From Cellvibrionaceae bacterium (GTDB lineage: Bacteria; Pseudomonadota; Gammaproteobacteria; Pseudomonadales; Cellvibrionaceae), in assembly GCA_025800435.1 (NCBI GenBank), contig JAOXRV010000653.1, positions 1 through 43,506 on the forward strand: a stretch of DNA of 43,506 bases. Direction: 5' to 3'. This document shows, one piece after another, positions 28,256-37,700 of this stretch (position 1 is its first letter; every line of letters begins with the position of its first letter). A program made the translations under genes and the position numbers. The notes under the pieces are model-generated. The model was not told the origin of the DNA, did not search any database, and saw nothing but the letters and a program-made list of their open reading frames with translations.

Positions 28256-28552
28256 TTATTTTAGGGCTTGGTCGAGCTTGTCGGCCAGGCGCCCCAGTAA
28301 ATCTTCATCTAGCCCGGTTTCGGCCAGTTGCAATTGCTTTTGCACGCTCAGCAGCTCGTGGCTTAGGTTGAGGGCCACCATTACCGCGATACGCTCAAGG
28401 CCAATTACGGTACCGCTGCTGCGCACCTGGCGCATGCGGGTATCGAGGTTGCGGGCAGCTTGCACCAGGGCATCGCGCTCGTCCGCTGGGCAGGCGACCT
28501 GATACTCTTTATCGAGAATCTTTACATACTCTGTCTGTGCTGAATCGCTCAC
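28256..28552 (-). CDS. zapA: Cell division protein ZapA
   Basis: VSDSAQTEYVKILDKEYQVACPADERDALVQAARNLDTRMRQVRSSGTVIGLERIAVMVALNLSHELL; GTG start at 28552 preceded by AAGGAGA Shine-Dalgarno; track ORF begins upstream at 28597. Confidence 0.88.
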   Translation of the reverse strand: MSDSAQTEYVKILDKEYQVACPADERDALVQAARNLDTRMRQVRSSGTVIGLERIAVMVALNLSHELLSVQKQLQLAETGLDEDLLGRLADKLDQALK

Positions 28553-28637
28553 CGTCCGCTCTCCTTGGGCCGCCATTGGCTCGGGGTTGCTTACCAAGAT
28601 CTCTTGCCACCGTAAAAGTTCAGCCCCAGTAGGGGCA

Positions 28638-28844
28638 TTATTGGGAACTGGCCTCTAAATCCTTTAGCCGGCTGATCATTGATTCCACCCGCGTGCGTGC
28701 CAGTTCGTTTTTTTCGACCAGGCGGCCTCGCTCTTGCAACCACTGGCCCTGTTCCTGTTTTAATAAATGGTTCTCTTGCTGCAACATGCGGCAGCGCTGT
28801 ATTAACAGGTCTAGCTTTTCTTCTAATTGGTTAAGGTCTGCCAT
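28638..28844 (-). CDS. TIGR02449-like small coiled-coil protein
   Basis: 68 aa; MADLNQLEEKLDLLIQRCRMLQQENHLLKQEQGQWLQERGRLVEKNELARTRVESMISRLKDLE; directly upstream of zapA. Confidence 0.82.
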   Translation of the reverse strand: MADLNQLEEKLDLLIQRCRMLQQENHLLKQEQGQWLQERGRLVEKNELARTRVESMISRLKDLEASSQ

Positions 28845-29047
28845 AGTGCTCGCCTAGTTAAACACCGTTACTATATTGCCCCTGTTTGGGCGGGTCAATC
28901 ATTGTTAAAGCAGTTTATCAACAGTTTAGTCTAATAGTATGGAATATTGGGGTTTTTGTAATGCTTTGTGATAAGTGCACGGATTTTAGCTGGGCCCTTG
29001 GCCCAGCGTGTTAGAATAAGCCGCTTTACCCCCCAAGGATTTACGCC

Positions 29048-29611
29048 GTGCCCCTGAGTTTTGATGAATACTGCGATCTTTTTGCCCCAATTGGTGCCCT
29101 AAACAGCCCCGCCGAGCTGCACGGCATGCTCTGTGGCCGGCTCTGTGGCGGCGCCCGTCAGCAGCGGGATAAGTGGCTGAAACTGGCCTGGGAGTTTCTC
29201 GACCTGGTGGATCTGGCGCAGGTTTCTATTAGCAGCGAGCTGGAAACCGCAGTGGCCGACCTCTATACCCAAACCCTGGCCTCGCTAGAGGATGAAAACT
29301 TAAGCTTTAATCTGCTGATCCCGGCTGAGGATACCGATATGGCCCAGCGCCTAGAGGCCCTGGGGCAGTGGTGTCACGGTTTCCTTACCGGCTTCGGCAG
29401 CTCTGGCCTTGGCGGCGAGCAGAGCTTTAGCCCGGAATCTGCTGAAGCCCTGCGCGATATGGCCGCTATCGTGCAGATAGCCACCGACGAAGAAGACAGC
29501 GAACAATCCCAGGCGGATTTGTTTGAAGTGAGCGAATATGTGCGCCTGGCCGCGGTGACCTTATTTTTAGAGTTCAACAGCGCTCAAAAGCCCCCCAAAA
29601 CCCTGCATTAA
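29048..29611 (+). CDS. ygfB: YecA/YgfB family (UPF0149) protein
   Basis: 187 aa, GTG start; LNSPAELHGMLCGRLCGGA...WCHGFLTGFG...LAAVTLFLEF; immediately upstream of pepP. Confidence 0.88.
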   Translation: MPLSFDEYCDLFAPIGALNSPAELHGMLCGRLCGGARQQRDKWLKLAWEFLDLVDLAQVSISSELETAVADLYTQTLASLEDENLSFNLLIPAEDTDMAQRLEALGQWCHGFLTGFGSSGLGGEQSFSPESAEALRDMAAIVQIATDEEDSEQSQADLFEVSEYVRLAAVTLFLEFNSAQKPPKTLH

Positions 29612-29622
29612 AAAGGAAGCCT

Positions 29623-30945
29623 ATGGCAATCAAAGCTGAGGAATACGGCCGCCGGCGCCAGCGCCTGATGGAGATGATGGAGCCCAATAGCATTGCCATT
29701 ATCGCCGCCGCCACCGAGCAGCTGCGCTCTAACGATACCTATTTCCCATTTCGCCAAAACAGCGATTTTTACTACCTCAGTGGCTTTGCCGAGCCAGATG
29801 CGGTATTGGCTTTGATTCCCGGGCGCGAGCAGGGCGAGTTTGTGGTATTTTGCCGGGATAAAGACCCGGAGAAAGAAGCCTGGGACGGCTACCGCCACGG
29901 CCCCGAAGGTGTATGCCAGCAATTTGGCGCCGACGATGCCTTCCCGGTGGATGATATTGACGATATCTTGCCCGGTTTGATCGAGGGCCGCACTCGTATC
30001 TATTACGCCATGGGCCGGGATAAAGGCTTTGATCGCCAGGTGATGGATTGGGTCAACACCATTCGCAGCAACAACCACGCCGGCGCCGCCCCACCGGGGG
30101 AGTTCCAAGAGTTGGACCACCTGCTGCACGAGCTGCGCCTCTATAAAAGCGCGGCCGAAGTTAAACTGATGCACAAGGCCGCCAAGATTAGCGCCCAGGC
30201 CCATATTGAGGCCATGGGGGTATGTAAGCCAGAAATGTACGAATACCAGCTTGAAGCTACCTTGCACTACCACTTTGCCATGGCCGGGGCTCGTTGCCCA
30301 GCCTATAACACCATTGTTGGGGCCGGCGCCAACGGCTGTGTGCTGCACTATGTAGAAAACAGCAAAAAAATGAAGGCCAGCGAGTTGGTACTGATTGATG
30401 CGGGTTGTGAATACCAATACTACGCCGCGGATATTACCCGCACCTTTCCGGTTGGCGGCCGCTTTAGCCCCGAGCAAAAAGCCATTTATGAGATTGTATT
30501 AAAGGCCAATCAGGCCGCCATTGCCGAGGCGGTGCCGGGCAATCACTGGGATAAGCCCCACGAGGTTTCGGTGCGCATTATTACCGAAGGCCTGGTCGAG
30601 CTGGGCCTGCTTGAGGGCGATGTCGACCAGCTGATTGAGGCGGCGGCGTTTAGGCGGTTTTATATGCACCGGGTCGGCCACTGGCTGGGCCTGGATGTAC
30701 ACGATGTGGGCGATTACCGGGTGGATGATCAATGGCGCCTGCTGGAGCCGGGCATGGTGATGACCATTGAGCCGGGTATTTATATCGCCCCCGGCGATGA
30801 CAGTGTGGCCCCCAAATGGCGCGGTATTGGTGTGCGCATTGAAGACAATGTGGCGATCAATAAAAACGGCAATACCGTACTGACCGAGGCCGCCCCCAAA
30901 ACCGTGGCCGAGATAGAAGCTATAATGGCCGGCAATATTTTGTAA
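29623..30945 (+). CDS. pepP: Xaa-Pro aminopeptidase
   Basis: 440 aa; RRQRLMEMMEPNSIAIIAAATEQLRSNDTYFPFRQNSDFYYLSGF, VLIDAGCEYQYYAADITRTFPVGG, HRVGHWLGLDVHDVG, MVMTIEPGIYI. Confidence 0.95.
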   Translation: MAIKAEEYGRRRQRLMEMMEPNSIAIIAAATEQLRSNDTYFPFRQNSDFYYLSGFAEPDAVLALIPGREQGEFVVFCRDKDPEKEAWDGYRHGPEGVCQQFGADDAFPVDDIDDILPGLIEGRTRIYYAMGRDKGFDRQVMDWVNTIRSNNHAGAAPPGEFQELDHLLHELRLYKSAAEVKLMHKAAKISAQAHIEAMGVCKPEMYEYQLEATLHYHFAMAGARCPAYNTIVGAGANGCVLHYVENSKKMKASELVLIDAGCEYQYYAADITRTFPVGGRFSPEQKAIYEIVLKANQAAIAEAVPGNHWDKPHEVSVRIITEGLVELGLLEGDVDQLIEAAAFRRFYMHRVGHWLGLDVHDVGDYRVDDQWRLLEPGMVMTIEPGIYIAPGDDSVAPKWRGIGVRIEDNVAINKNGNTVLTEAAPKTVAEIEAIMAGNIL

Positions 30946-30954
30946 GGCGAGTTC

Positions 30955-32214
30955 ATGAGCGAAGCAAAACCCTATGATCTAGTCATTGTCGGCGGCGGTA
31001 TGGTCGGCGTTAGCCTGGCGCTGTTGCTGGCCGAACAAGCCAGTGCCTGGCGCATTGCGCTGGTCGAAACCTTTGCCATGCCCAGTGCCGAGGCAATATA
31101 CCAACCGAGCTTTGACGCCCGCACTACAGCGCTGTCCCTGGGCACCATTGAAATTCTGCAACAGCTCGGCCTGTGGGGTCAGCTCAGTGCACATCACACA
31201 CCTATCCACAAGGTTCACGTGTCCGATCGCGGCCACTTTGGCGGCAGTGAAATCTGTCGCCAGCAAGAGGGGGTCGAACTGCTGGGGGCAGTGGTGGCAA
31301 ACGCTTGGCTGGGGCGGGTTTTGCTCGGCGCCTTAAGTGCCTGCGCCGGGGTGGATATATACGCCCCGGCCACGGTGGCCAAGCTCAGCCCCAAACAGCG
31401 GGGCTCGGTATTGCAGCTGCAGCAGGGGGACGAGAGTTTTGCGCTGAGTAGCCAACTGGTGCTGCTGGCCGATGGTGGCGATTCGCCCCTAAGCCGCAGC
31501 CTGGGGCTGGAATCGGTGGTCGAGGATTATTACCAAAGCGCCATTATAGCCAATGTTGAGTTTGAACAGCCCCACAATGGCACCGCCTTTGAGCGTTTCA
31601 CAGAAGATGGGCCACTGGCCTTATTGCCCTTGGGCGAGGGGCCAAAGAGCCGTCGCTCTGCCCTGGTGTGGACCCAGCCGCGCGCCGCTACCGAGCAAAT
31701 ATTAGCGCTGGGCGAGGCGGAGTTTTTACAGCGTTTGCAACACAGTTTTGGCCAGCGCCTGGGCCGTTTTACCAAAGTGGGCGAGCGCAGCAGCTATCCC
31801 TTGCAGTTAAAAATAGCCCGCGAGCAGGTTCGCAGCGGCCTGGTTTTAATGGGCAATGCGGCCCACTATTTACACCCGGTGGCGGGCCAGGGCTTTAATT
31901 TGGCGCTGCGCGATTGTGCGGTATTGGTCGAGCAGCTCAGCGGTGCCCAGCAGCAAATTGATCGCGGTGGCGCCAATGCTCCCCAGTATTTAGGCGAGCT
32001 GTCGGTGCTACAGCAATACCTCGATAAACAACAGCTGGATCAAGATTTAACCGTGGGTTTTAGCGATAGTATTGTGCGTTTGTTCTCCAGCGCCAATAGC
32101 GCCAAGCAGGCCGGCCGTGCCCTGGGTCTATTGGGTTTAGAGCTGCTGCCCGGGGCGAAAAAAATTCTGGCCCAGCAGACCATGGGTTTGGCCGGGCGCA
32201 AGCCGCGTATTTAG
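30955..32214 (+). CDS. ubiH: 2-octaprenyl-6-methoxyphenyl hydroxylase
   Basis: 419 aa FAD monooxygenase; DLVIVGGGMVGVSLALLLA, FDARTTALS, NAAHYLHPVAGQGFNLALRD; follows pepP. Confidence 0.9.
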   Translation: MSEAKPYDLVIVGGGMVGVSLALLLAEQASAWRIALVETFAMPSAEAIYQPSFDARTTALSLGTIEILQQLGLWGQLSAHHTPIHKVHVSDRGHFGGSEICRQQEGVELLGAVVANAWLGRVLLGALSACAGVDIYAPATVAKLSPKQRGSVLQLQQGDESFALSSQLVLLADGGDSPLSRSLGLESVVEDYYQSAIIANVEFEQPHNGTAFERFTEDGPLALLPLGEGPKSRRSALVWTQPRAATEQILALGEAEFLQRLQHSFGQRLGRFTKVGERSSYPLQLKIAREQVRSGLVLMGNAAHYLHPVAGQGFNLALRDCAVLVEQLSGAQQQIDRGGANAPQYLGELSVLQQYLDKQQLDQDLTVGFSDSIVRLFSSANSAKQAGRALGLLGLELLPGAKKILAQQTMGLAGRKPRI

Positions 32215-32221
32215 GTGAAGC

Positions 32222-33454
32222 ATGCAACAAAGCAAACAATTTGATATCGCCGTGGTTGGCGCTGGTTTGGTCGGCGGCAGTGCCGCCCTGGCCCTGGCCC
32301 GGCTGGCCGGCGAGCTGAACATTGCGCTGATCGATGCCGGCACCGAGCCCCAAGCCCTGGCTGCCCACCAGTGCGCAAACCCCGAGGTGGCGGATTTCGA
32401 TCCCCGGGTGGTGGCCCTAACCCGCAGCTCGGAAGAATTTTTTCAAAGTTTGGGGGTGTGGCGAGCGGTCGCAGAAACCCGCATTGGCCCCTATACCAAT
32501 ATGGCGGTGTGGGATGGTGAAGGCACCGCCCGCATCGAGTTTGACTGCTGCGAAGTGGGCCAGCGAAACCTCGGCCATATCGTTGAAAACCGCCTGTTGG
32601 TCAGTGCCTTGTGGCAGGCTATTAGTACCCGAAAAAATATTAGTAGCCATTTAAATTGCAAGGTGGCCGAGCTACGAAGTGAAACGGATGGCCAGTATTT
32701 ATTGCTACAAGATGGACGCCAACTAAAAGCCAAACTGGTGCTGGCCTGTGATGGCGCCCACTCGCCCCTGCGCGAACAGCAGGGCTTGGCAACTCGTGAG
32801 TGGGATTACGGGCACCAGGCTATTGTCACTACGGTTAAAACCGAACGGCCCCATGGTCGGGTAGCGCGCCAGCGTTTTATGGCCACCGGGCCGCTGGCAT
32901 TTTTGCCCCTGGCCGGCGGTGTTGAAAGTGGCGAGCACTATTGCTCCATCGTCTGGTCCTGTGTGCCCGAGCTGGCCGAACAGTTGATGGCCCTGTCAGA
33001 AAAAGAGTTTAGTGTCGAGCTGGGCCGGGCATTGGAATATGAGCTTGGCGAGATTCAAGCTGTGGCCAAGCGCTTTTGCATCCCTCTGCGCCAGCGCCAC
33101 GCCAGCGAGTACATTAAACCGGGCTTTGCCCTGGCCGGCGATGCCGCCCACACCATTCACCCCTTAGCCGGACAGGGAGTAAACCTGGGCCTGCAAGATG
33201 TGATGGCCTTTGTTGAGCAGGTGGAATACGCCCAGCGTCGCGGTTTGGGGCTTGAGGATATCAGCGTGCTGCGCCGCTACCAGCGCGCCCGCCAGCGCGA
33301 TAATTTAACCATGATGGCGGCGATGGAAAGTTTTAAGCGTTTATTTGGCAGCGGTAATATCGGCCTGCGCTGGCTGCGCAATGAAGGCATGCGCCAGCTG
33401 CAAAACCTGCCCTGGTTAAAACATAAAATTATTCGCCAGGCGATGGGGCTTTGA
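32222..33454 (+). CDS. ubiI: UbiI/VisC-type FAD-dependent ubiquinone biosynthesis hydroxylase
   Basis: 410 aa; FDIAVVGAGLVGGSAALALARL, FDPRVVALT, ALAGDAAHTIHPLAGQGVNLGLQDV. Confidence 0.85.
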   Translation: MQQSKQFDIAVVGAGLVGGSAALALARLAGELNIALIDAGTEPQALAAHQCANPEVADFDPRVVALTRSSEEFFQSLGVWRAVAETRIGPYTNMAVWDGEGTARIEFDCCEVGQRNLGHIVENRLLVSALWQAISTRKNISSHLNCKVAELRSETDGQYLLLQDGRQLKAKLVLACDGAHSPLREQQGLATREWDYGHQAIVTTVKTERPHGRVARQRFMATGPLAFLPLAGGVESGEHYCSIVWSCVPELAEQLMALSEKEFSVELGRALEYELGEIQAVAKRFCIPLRQRHASEYIKPGFALAGDAAHTIHPLAGQGVNLGLQDVMAFVEQVEYAQRRGLGLEDISVLRRYQRARQRDNLTMMAAMESFKRLFGSGNIGLRWLRNEGMRQLQNLPWLKHKIIRQAMGL

Positions 33455-33474
33455 ACCAGCCATGAGTAGCGGGC

Positions 33475-34407
33475 ATGAGTAACGAGCAAGACTTGCTAAG
33501 CGCTGAGCTGGCGCAAAACTTTGAGCGATACCCAAAACAAGTGGCTCGGCTGTTTCACGGCAGGGGGCGTTTTTTTAAGGGTTTAGAGTCGCTGGTGATC
33601 GAGTGGTACCCGCCGGTTTTGCTGCTGCAGTGCTATGACGATTGCCTTAGTGATACTGCCCTGGCCGGCGTGCAGGCCTTTTTTAAGGCCCAGCCGGCGA
33701 TTGAAACTGTGGTGTTGCAAACCCGACCCTGGCCCGACTTTAGCAGCGAGATTCTATTTAGCCGGGCCGCTGAAGGTGGGCAGTTACCGATGGAGTTTGA
33801 TTGCCCCCTAAACCCTGAGTTGCAGTGCCAAATCAGCCTGGGTAAAAACCGTAACACTGGCGCTTTTCCCGATATGCGCGGTGGCTGGTATTGGCTGCGC
33901 GATCAGGCGGCCAATAAGCGCGTATTAAATTTATTTTCCTATACCGCGATTTTTTCCCTATATGCCCTGCAAGGGGGCGCCAATAAGGTGGTCAATATCG
34001 ATATGTGCGGCAGTGCCACCAAAACCGCCAAGTACAACCATGAGTTAAATGGCTTGCTCGATGAGCGGGTTTCTATTTGGAAAAAGAATATTCTTAAATC
34101 CAATAGCCAAATTGCCAAACAATCGAAGTTTGATATTGTAGTGCTGGACCCGCCGCCGTTCCACAAGGGTTCGTTTAAAGGTTGGCCCGATTATCAAAAA
34201 TTGTTGCGCCGCTGCGCCAGTTATACGCGCGTGGGCGGTACAATTTTGGCGGCGCTCAATCATCAACAGCTCACATTTTTCGAATTTGAGCGTGATATTC
34301 GAGCCACGCTCGACGACGTTAGCGCCATTACAAAGTTGAGCCTCAGCGATGAAATTAAAGAGTTAGAGCAAGACAAGGGCTTAAAGCTCGCCTTAATTCG
34401 CCTATAG
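33475..34407 (+). CDS. Class I SAM-dependent methyltransferase (RlmI/RlmK-like)
   Basis: 310 aa; GAFPDMRGGWYWLRDQAANKRVLNLFSYTAIFSLYALQGGANKVVNIDMCGSATKTAKYNHELNGL, DIVVLDPPPFHKGSFKGWPDYQKLLRR. Confidence 0.85.
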   Translation: MSNEQDLLSAELAQNFERYPKQVARLFHGRGRFFKGLESLVIEWYPPVLLLQCYDDCLSDTALAGVQAFFKAQPAIETVVLQTRPWPDFSSEILFSRAAEGGQLPMEFDCPLNPELQCQISLGKNRNTGAFPDMRGGWYWLRDQAANKRVLNLFSYTAIFSLYALQGGANKVVNIDMCGSATKTAKYNHELNGLLDERVSIWKKNILKSNSQIAKQSKFDIVVLDPPPFHKGSFKGWPDYQKLLRRCASYTRVGGTILAALNHQQLTFFEFERDIRATLDDVSAITKLSLSDEIKELEQDKGLKLALIRL

Positions 34408-34493
34408 CGCCGGCTTTTTCTAATACTTAGCGCGCTCCTGCCACATTTAAATAATACGATAATATTTATTTCATCGACGTTCTCATGAACTGA

Positions 34494-34515
34494 GAGCTAT
34501 TCAGAGGTGCGCTAG
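34494..34515. repeat. Degenerate end of the MITE-like family
   Basis: gagctattcagaggtgcgct vs family right end gagttattcagaggtgccct (18/20 by eye). Confidence 0.5.
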
Positions 34516-34785
34516 CTTTCTTGGCATTGATGGCAGGGTGCCATAAGTCAATACTAAGCGTCACGAGAAACTTCAATTTTTCTAGCGTTTAGACCAGATA
34601 CCGAATCAACTTAAAACTTCTTTAGCACTTAAGGTTAGGTTGCGTTTTAGCCCTGTCAATACGATAAGCCCAATTTGATCGCCTGTATTAGCGGCTTATA
34701 GTTTTTGCTTTACTCCTGGCAGTAGAATGGCTTAGCTTTTTTTCTATTAAATGGCAATAGCGCAATTATTTTTAGGGAGACTCAT

Positions 34786-37700
34786 ATGACCATCACTCTG
34801 CAAGTGTTTACCGCCACTGACACCGACCGCAAGGTTGATCTGCAAAACCAAAGCGTATACGCCGGCGCCAGCTATGAATTTTCAGGCACTGCTGAGCCAG
34901 GCGGCCAGGTAAAAATTTTTGATACAGATAATCTGTTCGCAGTAGCAGATGTGGCTGCCGATGGTAGCTGGAGTCATCAAGTTGATAGCATTAAACCGGG
35001 GGGGCACGAATTTACGGCCGCAGCCTATGATAGCAATGCTTCACTTGTCGGGCGCAGTGAGTCTTTTGCGCTAACGGCTGAAACCGTCGCGGCGCCTAAA
35101 CCGGTTGAGTTGTCCAACTATGCCAACTACCTGGGCGATGCAGGGTCAGAGTCGGTTAGTGGCAAAAATGCCGAGAATATTGATTTGGGTGAGGGCGATA
35201 ATTCTCTTAGTCTCAGCGGTTATGTGTACGACATCATTGCCGGTGCAGGCGACGATGTGGTTAATGTGGGCTCGGTGCACTGGAGCTATTCCAGCAACCC
35301 CGGTGTTCACCTGGGTGGCGGTAACAACACCTTTAGCAGCGACGGTATGATGCAAAGCCAAATTTTTGAAACCGGTGATGGCAACGATAATGTCACTATT
35401 GGTGGTGCATTCGGCTACAGCAGATATTACCTAAGCGACGCCGACTTTGGTGCGGGTAACGACACTCTGACCCTTAGCAGCAACCGTTATGCGGATATCG
35501 ACATGGGTGACGGTGACGATACCGTGACTAAAGGCGATACCGATAGTCGATCTAGCTTTCACTATGGCGAGCTAGATATGGGTGAGGGTAATAATACCGT
35601 TGATCTGAGCGGCTATATTTTCGGTGATATCAAAACCGGCAGCGGTAATGACAGCATTGTGCTCGCTGCTGACGTCTATTCCAATGTCGATGCTGGTGCT
35701 GGCAATAACTCGATCAATATATCGGGAACTATGAACGGTGAGCTAACTGTGGGTGACGGCAATGATAATATTGTCATTGATGGAAAAATCGGCAACCTTT
35801 CAGTGGGCGGGGGTGATAACACCATCGACGTAAGCGAAGTCAGTCATATTTCAGCCGGTGCAGGTAACGATACTGTCAAAGTCGGTCAGACGCGTTACGA
35901 AAGCGTCGATTCAGTCAACTTGGGTGATGGCGATAATACCCTGAAAAGTAGCGGTATTGTGGAGGAATATCACGGCGGAGATGGCAACGATACTATTGAT
36001 GCTTACGCAGTTTATGCGGCTAATTTGGGTGATGGCGATAACTCCCTCAGCCTCAGTGGTTACGCCTATGACATTATTGCCGGTGCTGGTGACGATGTGA
36101 TTGAGGTGGACTCAATATGTTGGAGCTATTCCAGTAACCCAGGTGTTGACCTGGGTGACGGTGATAACACCTTTGTCAGCGAAGGGCGGGTTAACAGCGA
36201 ATATTTTAAAACCGGTGATGGTAACGATAATGTCACTATTGGTGGTGCATTCGGCTACAGCAGATATTACCTAAGCGACGCCGACTTTGGTGCGGGTAAC
36301 GACACCCTGACCCTTAGCAGCAACCGTTATGCGGATATCGACATGGGTGACGGTGACGATACCTTTAAATCTGTTTCAACCCCCAGGAATTATCATCATG
36401 GTGATGTCGATATGGGTGAAGGCGATAATGAGGTAGTAATTTCGAACGGCCAAATTCATGGGGGTATAACAGCCGGAGAGGGTGATGACACGGTTTATGT
36501 TGGCGGCTCCATGACGGGTGATATTAATGTCAGTGGCGGCGACAATAAAGTCGTGGTAGCAAATATTTCCGGTAATGTTACCAGCGGTGACGGCGATGAT
36601 GTGGTTGGTGTTGTAGATTTGCTTAGCGGTTTGTTGGACACGGGTGACGGCAATGATACGGTTTTGGCCAATAGCCTTGACTATGGTGCACAGATAAATC
36701 TGGGTAGTGGCAGTGACGAGCTGGAACTGTCGAATAGTGGATACGGTGTCGTAAATGGTGGTGATGGCATCGATACCCTGCGGCTTAATGATGTCAGCTT
36801 AGCCCAGTGGAATGCGAATAGCGGTGATATTCAAAATCGGGTTTCGGGGTTTGAGGTGGTGATATTGGCCGATAATCTTGTGGTGTCTTCACCAACACCC
36901 AAGGTCAGTTTTTATCGCGCTGTACAGGCTGATGGTAGCTTGACAGGGTTTAGTGGCACTAATATGCCCGTTGCCGTTATTGGTATCTTATCGAACCGAC
37001 TGCAGTACAATCAGGCAATTGAAATTAGCACCGATGGTGGTTTGATTTGGGACGAAGTTGAAGTTGATGGACTTCAATGGCGTTTTGATAATGACAGTGA
37101 ACAAAATGGCAGCTTTAGCTACCAGATTCGTATTGTCGAGGGCGACGAGCAACTTGGAGAGCTCGTTGAGCAGCAGGTAATAATTGAAACTGTGATCCAT
37201 GAAACCTCAGGTGCAGATGAGCTAGTCACTGTTAAACCCCAGGGTGATACTAACAATAATGATTCCGAAGCCAATGACTCAGTAGCTGACGATATTGACA
37301 AGGTTCAAGTGGAAGCATCAGCAGATGCACAAGGCGATAGACCCGATGGTGCTGAATTAGCGCAAGATACAACATCGAATACAACGGTGCTTAATACTCA
37401 AGCTAATCGTGGCCCTAGTATTGAATCCATTGAAGATAATGTGGGTGTTATTCAGGGGGAGCTCGAAAACGGCGGCCATACGGATGATGACATACCAGCC
37501 TTAAGCGGCACGGTCGGAGCCTTCGAGCAGGTCGAAATTTATGATAACGGTGTTTTGACCGGCACCGTGTTTGCAAATTCACAGGGTGCTTGGCGCTATT
37601 CTCCGACCACAGCGCTGCCCGAGGGCGAACACAAATTTAATATTGTGGTTATTGATCTCGATGGCAATCGCAGTGAGCCAAGCGAAGAATTTAATATAGT

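Noticed and set aside
35100-36800. Repeated DNA in the large ORF considered as a DNA-level repeat array or CRISPR
   Set aside because: Periodicity follows codons and encodes GxGx(D/N) protein motifs in one open frame; it is a protein repeat.
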